Positions 35,878-44,448 of a stretch of DNA of 64,000 bases are shown one piece after another. How positions within the stretch are numbered: position 1 is the first letter of the stretch; each line of letters starts with the position of its first letter. Location of the stretch: the NCBI GenBank assembly GCA_041936745.1, contig JBHGWS010000020.1, positions 1-64,000 on the forward strand, written 5' to 3'. Made by a program: the position numbers and the translations under genes. The notes under the pieces are model-generated. The model searched no databases. It saw only the letters and a list, made by a program, of their open reading frames with translations, and was not told the origin of the DNA. The stretch is from Darwinibacter acetoxidans_A. Its GTDB lineage: Bacteria; Bacillota; Limnochordia; Darwinibacteriales; Darwinibacteriaceae.

Positions 35878-36453
35878 TTGAACTTGCATGGGTTTCAAAT
35901 AAAAAAGGCTCTGGTTATCTTTATCTTGATTATCGCTGCCGGCATGGCCATACAGTATTTTCTTTACCAATCGAGGGTCATCAACCCTCTGGGGTGGGAA
36001 CTGGCAGGCCTGCCCGGCGTCTTGAAAGCAGAGGTCGTGCAAAAAGGCTTAAGCAGCCGCGCACCTTCGACCGTGCATTTAACGTTGGCTGAGGATGTCC
36101 CTTTAAGCCTGACCTTTCAAGGTATTTGGCGGGCACTGGAGGAGGCGGGTGGCGAATTTATTATCGAATTGGAGGATTCCGCCGATCCGGCGCTTTTAAA
36201 TTTATTCCCAAAAGTCCAACTGCTGATCGAAGAGGCCGTCATGACAGGGGAATTCACGCTGTTAGAAAAACGGGTGCACCAGCTCGCCCAATCTTATAAC
36301 AGCTTAGGCGATGTTACGTTGGACCGCAATTATGTTTATCTGCGTTTGCAAAACGAAAGAGGTATGCTGCAGAGGGTTATCAGCCGCGGCAGGGAGGAAG
36401 GCAGAATTAAAATAGGGGCGGGAAGGGTGGCAACAGATGCAGAAGTGGGCTAG
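35878..36453 (+). CDS. Membrane-anchored protein of unknown function, coupled to FtsH-like protease
   Basis: A 191-residue protein with one N-terminal helix (about residues 10-29, preceded by KK) and a soluble domain of about 160 residues that by the positive-inside rule lies outside the membrane. I do not recognise the domain; it has alternating helical and beta-like segments and no cysteines. The start is TTG after GTGAGGGAT. Its last 17 bases overlap the FtsH-like gene, so the two are translationally coupled and probably act together. Confidence 0.75.
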   Translation: MNLHGFQIKKALVIFILIIAAGMAIQYFLYQSRVINPLGWELAGLPGVLKAEVVQKGLSSRAPSTVHLTLAEDVPLSLTFQGIWRALEEAGGEFIIELEDSADPALLNLFPKVQLLIEEAVMTGEFTLLEKRVHQLAQSYNSLGDVTLDRNYVYLRLQNERGMLQRVISRGREEGRIKIGAGRVATDAEVG

Positions 36454-37951
36454 GGAAATAGCTGTGGGCGGCGGGGCCGCTGCTCTGGTACTCGTTTATC
36501 TTGCCGGGTTTGACATCACCGTGTTACTGCTTCCTGTCAGCCTTGTGGTTTTGGCCGCTTTGGTGTTGAGCAGGGGAGCGCCTTGGCAGACGAAGTTCAG
36601 TTTAGCCGGCTTGGGGGATGCTGACAACAGCAAAATCCCGCTTGTAACTTTCGCGGACATCGGCGGTTTGGAGATGGCCAAGAGGGAATTTGTAGAAGCT
36701 TTGACATTTCTTAAGGAAACAGAAAACACGGCCCGCCTGGGGATCAGGCCTATTAAGGGGATCCTTTTGGCCGGCCCTCCGGGTACAGGAAAAACTTTAA
36801 TGGCTAAAGCTGCGGCAAATTACACCGGTTCCGCTTTTGTGACAGCGTCCGGTTCCCAATTTGTGCAGATGTACGCCGGGGTGGGCGCAAGCAGGGTCCG
36901 CCAGATTTTTAAAGAAGCCCGCAGTTTAGCCGAGCAAAAAGGTAAACGCAGTGCTATAATCTTTATAGACGAAATAGATGTTTTAGGCGTTAAAAGAGGG
37001 CAGCACCAGAGCCATTTGGAATATGATCAAACTTTAAACGAGCTTTTGGCCCAAATTGACGGGGTGCAGAGCAGCCACACAGTCCAGGTGTTAGTGGTGG
37101 GGGCAACTAACCGCAGTGATCTATTGGATCCTGCACTACTGCGCCCGGGCAGGTTTGATCGGATCGTCCAAGTCGATCTGCCGGATAAGAAAGGGAGGCT
37201 GCATATTTTGCAGATTCATGCCCGAGGTAAACCGTTGGCGGCGGAAGTGGATCTTGCGAGTGTGGCTGCAGAGACATTCGGATTTTCCGGCGCTCATTTA
37301 GAAAATTTATTGAACGAGGCGGCAATCAACGCGCTGCGCCAAGGCAGGCAGGAAATTACTTCTTTAGATATCAGTGAGGCCATTGAAAAAGTGATGTTGG
37401 GTGAAAAATCCTGCCGCACGCCCAGTGCCGCGGAAAAAGAAAGAATTGCCTGCCACGAGGTGGGACATGCCCTAATCAGCGAGACAGTCCGGCCCGGTTC
37501 CGTTGCTTCCATCAGCATAACTTCGCGCAGCAACGCCCTAGGTTATATCAGGCAAAATCCCCAAAAGGATCAGTACCTCTACACAAAAGAAGAACTAATC
37601 AACAATATCCAAGTTTGCGTTGCCGGAGCGGTCAGTGAAGAGCTCATTTTAGGCCAACGGTCCACAGGCGCCGTAGGCGACATTAAGCAGGCTGTGGATT
37701 TAGCGAAGAAAATGGTATTCGCCGGGCTTTCCTCCCGAGGTATCGTCAGTTCTGAGTTGCCTAATAATATTCTTCATGATACGATAGCAGAAATTATTGG
37801 GGAGCAGGAACAAGCTGTAAAATCCTGCCTGGAAAAGCACATCAACGTTATTAGAGAAATCGCGGCTTACCTTTTAGAGCAGGAAAGCATCAGCGGGGCA
37901 GAGTTCCGCAGGCGGCTAAACTCAGGGCGGCAGCAAAAAGCGGGCCAATAA
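36437..37951 (+). CDS. Compact FtsH-like AAA+ zinc metalloprotease
   Basis: A 504-residue membrane AAA+ protease. Two adjacent N-terminal helices (about 10-24 and 27-45) leave almost no extracytoplasmic loop, unlike classical FtsH. Walker A GPPGTGKT (113-120), Walker B IDEID (177-181), the SRH with RPGRFDR, zinc motif HEVGH (340-344) and third ligand Asp415 (STGAVGD) are present. The pore loop reads MYAG instead of the usual MFVG. The protease looks active. The small loop and the coupled upstream membrane protein suggest a two-component variant. Confidence 0.9.
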   Translation: MQKWAREIAVGGGAAALVLVYLAGFDITVLLLPVSLVVLAALVLSRGAPWQTKFSLAGLGDADNSKIPLVTFADIGGLEMAKREFVEALTFLKETENTARLGIRPIKGILLAGPPGTGKTLMAKAAANYTGSAFVTASGSQFVQMYAGVGASRVRQIFKEARSLAEQKGKRSAIIFIDEIDVLGVKRGQHQSHLEYDQTLNELLAQIDGVQSSHTVQVLVVGATNRSDLLDPALLRPGRFDRIVQVDLPDKKGRLHILQIHARGKPLAAEVDLASVAAETFGFSGAHLENLLNEAAINALRQGRQEITSLDISEAIEKVMLGEKSCRTPSAAEKERIACHEVGHALISETVRPGSVASISITSRSNALGYIRQNPQKDQYLYTKEELINNIQVCVAGAVSEELILGQRSTGAVGDIKQAVDLAKKMVFAGLSSRGIVSSELPNNILHDTIAEIIGEQEQAVKSCLEKHINVIREIAAYLLEQESISGAEFRRRLNSGRQQKAGQ

Positions 37952-38371
37952 GGCGGTGATCCCCGCAGCCATAATTGGGCCGACGGAAACTCCGCCGAAG
38001 AAGAAAACGCTGATTGTTACACCGATTAATATCCCGGGGACGATTGTGGGCTCCACGGCAATTAAATCTAAGCCTTGGCTGTTGAGATAGGCACCGAGTA
38101 TGCCGCCTGTTACGGCGAAAATCCCTAAAGGGCCTTTAAGTGAAGAGGCAAGACTTTTCAAATTTACTTCTCCTGAGGAAAAAGGGATTAACAAAGAGAC
38201 GGTTAAAAGCAAAAGCCCCGCCTCAATGCCTCGCGCTTGAATAAGAGGGAAAAGCCGGTTTAAATTCATCAAATCGAGAAAAAAGACAATCGCGGCGGCC
38301 GCGGCCAGCAGGTTGTTCCTGGCAAACAGCGCCACGACAAAAACAAGCAGCAAGGGTAATGCTGCAGACAT
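37922..38371 (-). CDS. DUF441/UPF0756 membrane protein (YtwI-like)
   Basis: A 149-residue hydrophobic protein with four to five helices. The glycine-rich GPLGIFAVTGGILGAYLNSQG and VPGILIGVTISVFFFGGVSVGP segments match the UPF0756 family of unknown function. The ATG at 38371 follows a GGGGGGAT ribosome site. Its 3' end overlaps that of the convergent FtsH-like gene by 30 bases. Confidence 0.85.
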   Translation of the reverse strand: MSAALPLLLVFVVALFARNNLLAAAAAIVFFLDLMNLNRLFPLIQARGIEAGLLLLTVSLLIPFSSGEVNLKSLASSLKGPLGIFAVTGGILGAYLNSQGLDLIAVEPTIVPGILIGVTISVFFFGGVSVGPIMAAGITALLARFLLPP

Positions 38372-38424
38372 AACTATCCCCCCCGTGATCATCTTATTCC
38401 CGGTTTTTTTCTCTATGAAAGGGG

Positions 38425-38886
38425 TTGAGATTTATTTCTTCCCAATCTGTTTTTCAGCAAATTCAAAACAACGACGTGTTGCTGGCAGCACTTATTGCTT
38501 GGGTGATTGCCCAGTCTTTAAAAATTGTCAGTTGGGCTGTGGCTTCGAAAGAATTAAACTTCAAGCGCTTGGTGGAACCGGGCGGCATGCCCAGTTCTCA
38601 TAGCGCTTTTGTAACCTCACTGGCAACTGCCGCCGGGGTAAAAGAGGGCTTTGATTCCTCACTTTTTGCACTGGCGTTAGTTTTTGCCATGGTTGTGATG
38701 TATGATGCAGCGGGTGTTAGGCGGGCCGCCGGCAAACAAGCCAGGGTTTTAAACGCTATCGTTGAAGATTTAAACCGCCGCGAACTTCATCCCGAACGGC
38801 TGCGCGAACTTTTAGGGCATACGCCCTTTGAAGTTTTAATCGGCGCCCTTCTCGGCATACTGATTGCCTTATGGCGGCTGGGCTGA
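38425..38886 (+). CDS. DUF212 divergent PAP2-family membrane protein (YuiD-like)
   Basis: A 153-residue membrane protein with the PGGMPSSHSA motif and the MYDAAGVRRAAGKQA stretch typical of the DUF212/YuiD group, distant relatives of PAP2 phosphatases. The SSH residues match part of the PAP2 catalytic signature, but no substrate is known. Start GTG/TTG is ambiguous near 38425-38440. Confidence 0.88.
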   Translation: MRFISSQSVFQQIQNNDVLLAALIAWVIAQSLKIVSWAVASKELNFKRLVEPGGMPSSHSAFVTSLATAAGVKEGFDSSLFALALVFAMVVMYDAAGVRRAAGKQARVLNAIVEDLNRRELHPERLRELLGHTPFEVLIGALLGILIALWRLG

Positions 38887-38888
38887 TT

Positions 38889-39860
38889 TTAAGGGCCTAT
38901 TTCCAGCGGTGGGGCATAGTAGCCTACGAGACCGCTCTTACTCACCGCAGCCACGGTATAAATGGGGTTGGCGGGGGTTTCCCCTTCCTCCCAGGTACAT
39001 AGAAACGACGTATCCTGGATGGGGGTTGGTGTCAGTATTTGGAAACGTTCAAAGGCATCTGTTTGCACGAAGATTAAATAACCTTCAACGCCCTCTTCCA
39101 AGACAGGATCCCAACTTAGATGCACGCCCAGCTCACTCGGATCTGCGTTTAAATTTGCCGGTGCGGCAAGCAAAAGCTCGACCCGGCCGACAACTGACAG
39201 CTCTTCTTTTGGTGGGGTCCAGTTAATGTTCAGATCTTCCCTAGGTAATACTTGAATCACCTGCCATGAATCAGGCCCCAACCGGTCTCCTATTCTAAAT
39301 GATTCGGTATAAAGTTCAATTTTAAATTCATAGCTGCCCGGAGCAACTTCAATCTCTGCCGCCATCGGCTCATCGCTGTTTTCTCTTGTAATTTCGTAGA
39401 TGTCTCCATCAAAATGGATCCGCGCCCGCATAACCTGCTCGGCAAACAAGTAATCTGCCAATTCGATATTAACGTGCACCGAACTGGCCGCAGGGCGCAG
39501 GATGATTTCAAGAATTTCCGGCTGCCCGCCTTTGGCATGCAGCGTCTTTGTTTTACTCTGGTATTGAACTTTACCGCCCGCATCCACCAGAAAAACAGAA
39601 AGATCCCATTCACCTACAGGAATTTCCAAAGAAGCCTCAAATTCATTATTAAAGACGGGAACTACTTTAGTGTAGCTGTGTTTGCCGCGGCTGATGATTA
39701 TTTCGGCCTCCACTATTTCCTCAACCGATTGGCCCGACAACTCTCCTAAAACGGTAATGGGGCTTTCTTTACCGGGCGTTTTTAAATGGTACGGCAAACA
39801 AGCACTTAAGCCCAACGCGCCGAGTAAAACCAACACTGTCAAAAGCTTTTTTCGGTCCAT
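38889..39860 (-). CDS. Lipoprotein with C-terminal fibronectin-III-like domain
   Basis: A 323-residue exported lipoprotein. The signal peptide ends in lipobox LSAC after a KK start. The middle contains repeated beta-rich segments (VPVFNNEFEASLEIPVGEWDLSVFLVDA; PMAAEIEVAPGSYEFKIELY) resembling carboxypeptidase-regulatory-like folds. The C-terminal 90 residues (LSWDPVLEEGVEGYLIFVQT, YTVAAVSKSGLVGYYAPP) look like a fibronectin type III domain. Function is unknown; a surface-binding role is plausible. ATG 39860 follows AGGAGG and has a good promoter. Confidence 0.8.
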   Translation of the reverse strand: MDRKKLLTVLVLLGALGLSACLPYHLKTPGKESPITVLGELSGQSVEEIVEAEIIISRGKHSYTKVVPVFNNEFEASLEIPVGEWDLSVFLVDAGGKVQYQSKTKTLHAKGGQPEILEIILRPAASSVHVNIELADYLFAEQVMRARIHFDGDIYEITRENSDEPMAAEIEVAPGSYEFKIELYTESFRIGDRLGPDSWQVIQVLPREDLNINWTPPKEELSVVGRVELLLAAPANLNADPSELGVHLSWDPVLEEGVEGYLIFVQTDAFERFQILTPTPIQDTSFLCTWEEGETPANPIYTVAAVSKSGLVGYYAPPLEIGP

Positions 39861-39887
39861 AACAGCCTCCTGCCCGGGTGTATTTAG

Positions 39888-39915
39888 ATTATAACACAAA
39901 ATAGTGGGAAAACAA
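39888..39915 (-). promoter_or_regulatory. SigA-type promoter of the lipoprotein gene
   Basis: On the minus strand TTGTTT (39915-39910) and TATAAT (39893-39888) are separated by 16 bases, 28 bases upstream of the lipoprotein ATG. Confidence 0.7.
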
Positions 39916-39955
39916 GTCTAAAGTTGCAATAGTCAGATAACTAGAAGGTGAAAAA

Positions 39956-41194
39956 ATGAAAGCTGAGCTAATCAGTATCGGCACAGAATTATTATTAGGC
40001 GAGGTAATAGATACCAACGCTGCTTTTTTAGCCGCCAGGCTGGCCCACTGCGGCCTCAATTTATATTATAAGTCGGTTGTGGGGGATAATTTGAAGCGGG
40101 GCAGCGAAATTCTAAAAACGGCCCTGCTGCGCTCCGACGTGGTGGTGATTAACGGTGGGTTAGGCCCCACTGCTGACGATTTGACACGGGAGATAGTCAG
40201 TAAGGTAACTGACCGCAGGCTTGTTGGCGATCCCGCTCTGGCACGGGAAATCAAGGCGTGGTTTCAAAAAAGGCACGGGGCCGCCTATAAAATGCCGGCC
40301 AACAACCTACGGCAGGCGGTACTGCCTCAAGGCGCCCGGCCTATCAGAAACACACAAGGGACCGCCCCCGGTTTCTTTTTAGAGTTAGGGGCTAAATTGA
40401 TCGTTGCTTTGCCGGGGGTGCCCGGGGAAATGAAAACGATGTTTACGGAAAGTGTTGAACCGCACCTTAAGTCATTGGCCGGCGGCCAGATCTTAGTCAG
40501 CCGCAATTTGAATTTTGCCGGCATTGGCGAATCGAGCCTGGAAGAAAAACTAAGTGACTTACTGGCTGCCCAGGCAAACCCTTCCCTGGCACTTTATGCT
40601 TCCAGGGGGGCTGTAAGGCTGCGCCTGACCGCCAAAGCACAGTCGGAAAAAGAGGGTTGGCGCTTGATCGCCCCCTGGGAAAAACGCATCCGAGAACGGT
40701 GCGCCGCCTACTTATATGGTACTGATGAAGAGACTTTGGAACAGGCCGTGGGGCTGAAACTCAGCAAGGCCGGCTTGACAGTCTCCTTAGCCGAATCCTG
40801 CACCGGTGGGTTAATTGGGCATCGTTTAACAAACATTCCGGGCAGTTCGAATTATTTCCTGCGCGGTTATGTGGCGTACAGTAACGAAGCTAAAATAGAT
40901 GATTTAAAAGTCCCCCGTGAAACGTTGGCTGAATATGGGGCAGTCAGCGAACAAACTGCCCGGGCAATGGCTAAGGGCGTGCAAAGCCGCGCCGCCAGCG
41001 ATTTTGGCTTGGCCGTTACGGGAATTGCCGGCCCCGGCGGCGCCAGCGCGGCTAAACCGGTAGGGCTGGTATACATTGGCTTGGCCTCTCCGGGTGATAC
41101 TATAGTCGTGAGGCATAACTTCAGCGGCAGCAGGGAACAAATTAAGGAGCGGGCTGCGCAAACCGCCCTTTATTGTCTCTGGCGGGCAATTTAA
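39956..41194 (+). CDS. cinA: CinA, competence/damage-inducible protein with NMN amidase domain
   Basis: 412 residues in two domains: an N-terminal MoaB-like domain (ISIGTELLLGEVIDTN, GGLGPTADD) acting as ADP-ribose/NAD pyrophosphatase, and a C-terminal nicotinamide mononucleotide deamidase (SLAESCTGGLIGHRLTNIPGSS). The family recycles pyridine nucleotides and is typically next to recA. Here a membrane phosphoesterase intervenes. GAAGGTG precedes the ATG. Confidence 0.95.
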   Translation: MKAELISIGTELLLGEVIDTNAAFLAARLAHCGLNLYYKSVVGDNLKRGSEILKTALLRSDVVVINGGLGPTADDLTREIVSKVTDRRLVGDPALAREIKAWFQKRHGAAYKMPANNLRQAVLPQGARPIRNTQGTAPGFFLELGAKLIVALPGVPGEMKTMFTESVEPHLKSLAGGQILVSRNLNFAGIGESSLEEKLSDLLAAQANPSLALYASRGAVRLRLTAKAQSEKEGWRLIAPWEKRIRERCAAYLYGTDEETLEQAVGLKLSKAGLTVSLAESCTGGLIGHRLTNIPGSSNYFLRGYVAYSNEAKIDDLKVPRETLAEYGAVSEQTARAMAKGVQSRAASDFGLAVTGIAGPGGASAAKPVGLVYIGLASPGDTIVVRHNFSGSREQIKERAAQTALYCLWRAI

Positions 41195-41221
41195 AAGCCC
41201 AGTCATCTAGGGAGGGTTAGG

Positions 41222-42661
41222 ATGCAACAAACAGCTATGGCAGGGGGCCGAAGCGGGCATCTGGCGGCCCTTTTTGTTTTAGTGGGCATTGGCTTATTTA
41301 TCAATCTCTTTTCTGCTACGGATTACAGTGTTTCTTCCCTGCTTTTAAACATCGAGGTCAAAACCGCCTACCCTCCTCAAACCAGGATAATCCTGCCGCC
41401 GGTGGGGGAAATCAGGGCCAATACCCACTGGCTGCCCTGGCGGCTCAGCGTGACGTTGAAAAATGTGGATTTAGCGCTGCTGCGCCGGGTTGTTTTTTCA
41501 GCACCCCATGCTAGGGAGGCCCTAGTTGGGGATATCCAAGGAAGCATGCACCGCCTGCTTCTTTATTTCACGCTTAAGCTGATGGGTTTAGGTGCCGCCG
41601 GGGCCGCTTTCGCCCTGTGGTTTTTGGGCATCCGCAGCCCCCGCTCGTTTCTCTGGGGTGCCGCTGCCGCCTTAATCGTTGTTTTGATAATGGCCGCGGG
41701 CACTTATTTAACTTATGATTTAAATGCTTTTGAGCGCCTGGAGTATGAAGGCATTATTGAGGCAGCCCCCTGGGTTTTAAATACCGCTTGGGAGGCCTTC
41801 GACCGCGTGGAGGAACTGGGTGAGCGGATCCAAGTTTTAGCCGGCAATCTTTACTCTGCTTTAAACCGCCTGGAAACTTTAGGCCCCATTGGCCTTGTGG
41901 AGTCGGACTTGGTGGTTTTGCACGTTTCGGATATTCACAACAATCCGGTGGCCTATGATTTTGCGAAACAAGTAATAGAAAGTTTCCCGGTGGATTTTGT
42001 CATGGACACGGGGGATTTGACCGACTGGGGAACTGCCCTGGAAGCGGAAATCACGCGGCGGATCGGCGAGCTGGCGGTGCCCTATCTGTTTACATCAGGA
42101 AACCACGATTCCCCCGAGGTTATACAAAGGCTGAACAAAAGCCCCACTGTAATTATAATTGATAATGAAGAAAAGGATCTGTTGGGCCTGCGCATTGCCG
42201 GCATGGGCGATTTGGTTGCGGATCGTTTCGCGCCCAAACCGGCGCCTTTAGATGAGCTGAAGGCGGTGGCGGAGCAGATCAACAGAGAGTGGTCTCAAAA
42301 AGAAACCAGGCCCGATATATTTATGATCCACAACCACCGCATTGCCCGAGCTATCGAACCGGGCCTGTTTCCCACGGTAGTTTACGGGCATACGCACGTG
42401 CTGGAAATTGAGGAAATAAACGGCACGGTTTATATCAACGCGGGGACAACGGGTGCCGCGGGGATTAGGGGGTTTCAAAGCAAAGAGCCTCTGCCTTATA
42501 GTTTAGCTCTGCTTTACTTTGTCTTTGACGAGGCGGGCCGGCCCGCGTTAACGGCAGTTGACGGCGTCCATGTTGCGGGGCTTGGCCAAAGTTTTTCCCT
42601 AGAAAGAACATTTGTGGGATCAAGCAGGAATCTAAAGAGAGGTGTAGAAACATCAGAGTGA
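41222..42661 (+). CDS. Membrane-anchored calcineurin-like metallophosphoesterase
   Basis: 479 residues. Helices at about 13-30, 115-134 and 143-163 flank an extracytoplasmic segment, and a C-terminal calcineurin-type domain carries all metal motifs: SDIHNN, DTGDLTD, GNHDS, a later MIHNH and GHTH. The substrate is unknown; related enzymes hydrolyse phosphodiesters or lipid-linked phosphates. It is not a usual member of the cinA-recA locus. A weak hairpin follows. Confidence 0.85.
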   Translation: MQQTAMAGGRSGHLAALFVLVGIGLFINLFSATDYSVSSLLLNIEVKTAYPPQTRIILPPVGEIRANTHWLPWRLSVTLKNVDLALLRRVVFSAPHAREALVGDIQGSMHRLLLYFTLKLMGLGAAGAAFALWFLGIRSPRSFLWGAAAALIVVLIMAAGTYLTYDLNAFERLEYEGIIEAAPWVLNTAWEAFDRVEELGERIQVLAGNLYSALNRLETLGPIGLVESDLVVLHVSDIHNNPVAYDFAKQVIESFPVDFVMDTGDLTDWGTALEAEITRRIGELAVPYLFTSGNHDSPEVIQRLNKSPTVIIIDNEEKDLLGLRIAGMGDLVADRFAPKPAPLDELKAVAEQINREWSQKETRPDIFMIHNHRIARAIEPGLFPTVVYGHTHVLEIEEINGTVYINAGTTGAAGIRGFQSKEPLPYSLALLYFVFDEAGRPALTAVDGVHVAGLGQSFSLERTFVGSSRNLKRGVETSE

Positions 42662-42715
42662 AAGCCCAAAATAGGACCAAAAATTGCTTTCCGGGGGAAA
42701 ACGCTGAGGGCTAGC

Positions 42716-42738
42716 GGGATCCTACTTTAGATCCCTTT
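42716..42738 (+). terminator. Weak terminator before recA
   Basis: GGGATC / GATCCC stem (42716-42721 and 42730-42735) with an 8-base loop, then TTT and a T-rich stretch. Confidence 0.5.
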
Positions 42739-42770
42739 CAGTCAGTTTTCCTTTTTCTACGGCTTTAAGG

Positions 42771-42784
42771 CGAACACATGTTTT
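42771..42784 (+). promoter_or_regulatory. LexA (SOS/DinR) box upstream of recA
   Basis: CGAAC-ACAT-GTTTT closely fits the Gram-positive SOS box CGAACNNNNGTTCG, with mismatches only in the right arm. It ends 26 bases before the recA ATG. Binding would repress recA until DNA damage. Confidence 0.7.
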
Positions 42785-42810
42785 TTAACTGGGAAGGAGA
42801 GGCAAACACA

Positions 42811-43851
42811 ATGTCAGATAAACAAAAAGCGCTGGATACAGCGGTATTGCAGATCGAGAAACAATTTGGCAAAGGCTCCATCATGCGTTTGGGGGAGACA
42901 GGGGCCAAACTGGAAATTGAAGCTATCCCCACAGGGTCTCTAGCGTTGGATGTAGCATTAGGCGTTGGCGGGATACCGCGGGGCCGGGTTGTGGAGATTT
43001 ATGGGCCCGAATCTTCCGGAAAAACAACGCTGGCACTGCATGTCATGGCACAGGCCCAAAAAATGGGCGGTATTGCAGCGATGATTGACGCGGAGCATGC
43101 TTTAGATCCCCTTTATGCCCGTAAACTTGGTGTTGATATTGATAATTTACTGATTTCCCAGCCGGATCACGGCGAACAGGCCCTGGAAATTGCGGAACAC
43201 CTTGTCCGCAGCGGGGCTATTGATATAGTTGTGATAGACTCCGTAGCTGCTTTAGTGCCCCGGGCGGAAATTGAAGGGGAAATGGGTGATGCCCACGTGG
43301 GCCTGCAGGCGCGCTTAATGTCGCAAGCCCTGCGTAAGCTGACAGGGGCCATTGGCAAATCCAAATGTACGGTTGTTTTCACAAACCAGCTGCGGGAAAA
43401 AGTTGGCGTAATGTTCGGTAATCCTGAAGTAACACCGGGAGGGCGTGCATTAAAATTTTATGCTTCCATACGCCTTGACATCCGCCGCGTCGAAACTTTA
43501 AAACAGGGTGCCGAACTGATAGGCAACCGCACTCGGGTCAGGGTCCGCAAGAACAAAGTCGCACCGCCTTTCAAAGAAGCGGAATTTGACATAATGTATG
43601 GGGAAGGCATCTCGCGGCACGGTGATATTTTAGACCTCGGGGCCCAACTGGAGATCGTGACAAAAAGCGGTGCCTGGTATTCTTACGGAGATTTACGTTT
43701 GGGCCAAGGCCGGGAAAACGCCAAGGATTTTCTTAAAGAAAACCCGGAATTAACTGATGAACTGGAGCACAAAGTGCGCCTGGCCTTGGGTTTGGTAAAG
43801 GACGAAGCAGAAAATGAAGAAAGCAAGAAAAACAAAGCAGACAAAAAGTGA
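42811..43851 (+). CDS. recA: Recombinase RecA
   Basis: Strand-exchange ATPase and SOS co-protease of 346 residues. Walker [10 protein letters not shown] and DAEHALDP are canonical, with [18 protein letters not shown] and [17 protein letters not shown] (L2) regions intact and an acidic C-terminal tail. ATG 42811 follows GGAAGGAGAGG; an upstream ATG at 42778 falls within the LexA box and is rejected. recX overlaps the 3' end. Confidence 0.98.
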   Translation: MSDKQKALDTAVLQIEKQFGKGSIMRLGETGAKLEIEAIPTGSLALDVALGVGGIPRGRVVEIYGPESSGKTTLALHVMAQAQKMGGIAAMIDAEHALDPLYARKLGVDIDNLLISQPDHGEQALEIAEHLVRSGAIDIVVIDSVAALVPRAEIEGEMGDAHVGLQARLMSQALRKLTGAIGKSKCTVVFTNQLREKVGVMFGNPEVTPGGRALKFYASIRLDIRRVETLKQGAELIGNRTRVRVRKNKVAPPFKEAEFDIMYGEGISRHGDILDLGAQLEIVTKSGAWYSYGDLRLGQGRENAKDFLKENPELTDELEHKVRLALGLVKDEAENEESKKNKADKK

Positions 43852-44299
43852 TATAAAGGCGGCCGCGGTCCGGCTCTTAACAGTGCGCGATCGCTCCGTT
43901 GGGGAGCTGCGAGAGCGGTTGAGAAAAAATTTTGCCGATGCAGACGACGAAATTGATGAAGTACTCGCCTATCTGGAGGGGATCGGCTACCTTGACGATC
44001 GGCGCTTCGCCCAAAACCATGTGGCTTCCCGCAACAGATTTCGGCCGAGGGGCAATTTCATGCTGCGGCTGGAGCTGAAAAAAAAGAGCATTGCCGATGC
44101 AGTAATAGAAGAGGTCCTCAATCCCCGGGAAAAAGAGTATGAGCTCGCTTTATCCTTAGCGGCGCAGCGGCTGGGGCGGCTGAAAAACATTGAATACGAG
44201 AAGCGGGTCCAAAGACTCGGTTCACTCCTGGAAAGGCGCGGTTTTCCAAGCGCGGTTAGGCGGCGGGTCCTTGGCGAATTACTTGACAGAGATCTTTAA
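43814..44299 (+). CDS. recX: RecA regulatory protein RecX
   Basis: A 161-residue helical protein that modulates RecA filaments. [25 protein letters not shown] and [17 protein letters not shown] are RecX motifs. It overlaps recA by 38 bases, a common arrangement that lowers its expression. The start is ATG in the recA 3' end; the extra basic N-terminus ([10 protein letters not shown]) may be untranslated if a later start is used. Confidence 0.92.
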   Translation: MKKARKTKQTKSDIKAAAVRLLTVRDRSVGELRERLRKNFADADDEIDEVLAYLEGIGYLDDRRFAQNHVASRNRFRPRGNFMLRLELKKKSIADAVIEEVLNPREKEYELALSLAAQRLGRLKNIEYEKRVQRLGSLLERRGFPSAVRRRVLGELLDRDL

Positions 44300-44392
44300 A
44301 ACGCATACAATTAAGGAAGGGTTGCCGGTTTTTCAGCCGGCGCTTAGCCTGTCGAAAGCGAAATCACAATGATTAAAAAAGATTCAACACGG

Positions 44393-44422
44393 AAAAAGTC
44401 GAGTCTCGGCTCGGCTTTCTGT
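44393..44422 (+). terminator. Terminator after recA-recX
   Basis: AAAGTCGAG / CTCGGCTTT stem (one G-T pair) with a 6-base loop at 44404-44409, followed by CTGTTCT. The T run is weak. Confidence 0.6.
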
Positions 44423-44448
44423 TCTAAGAACTGGCATGGGAGAAGGAG

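Noticed and set aside
42778..42810. ATG at 42778 as recA start
   Set aside because: It lies inside the LexA box, lacks a ribosome site, and would add 11 residues absent from RecA proteins.
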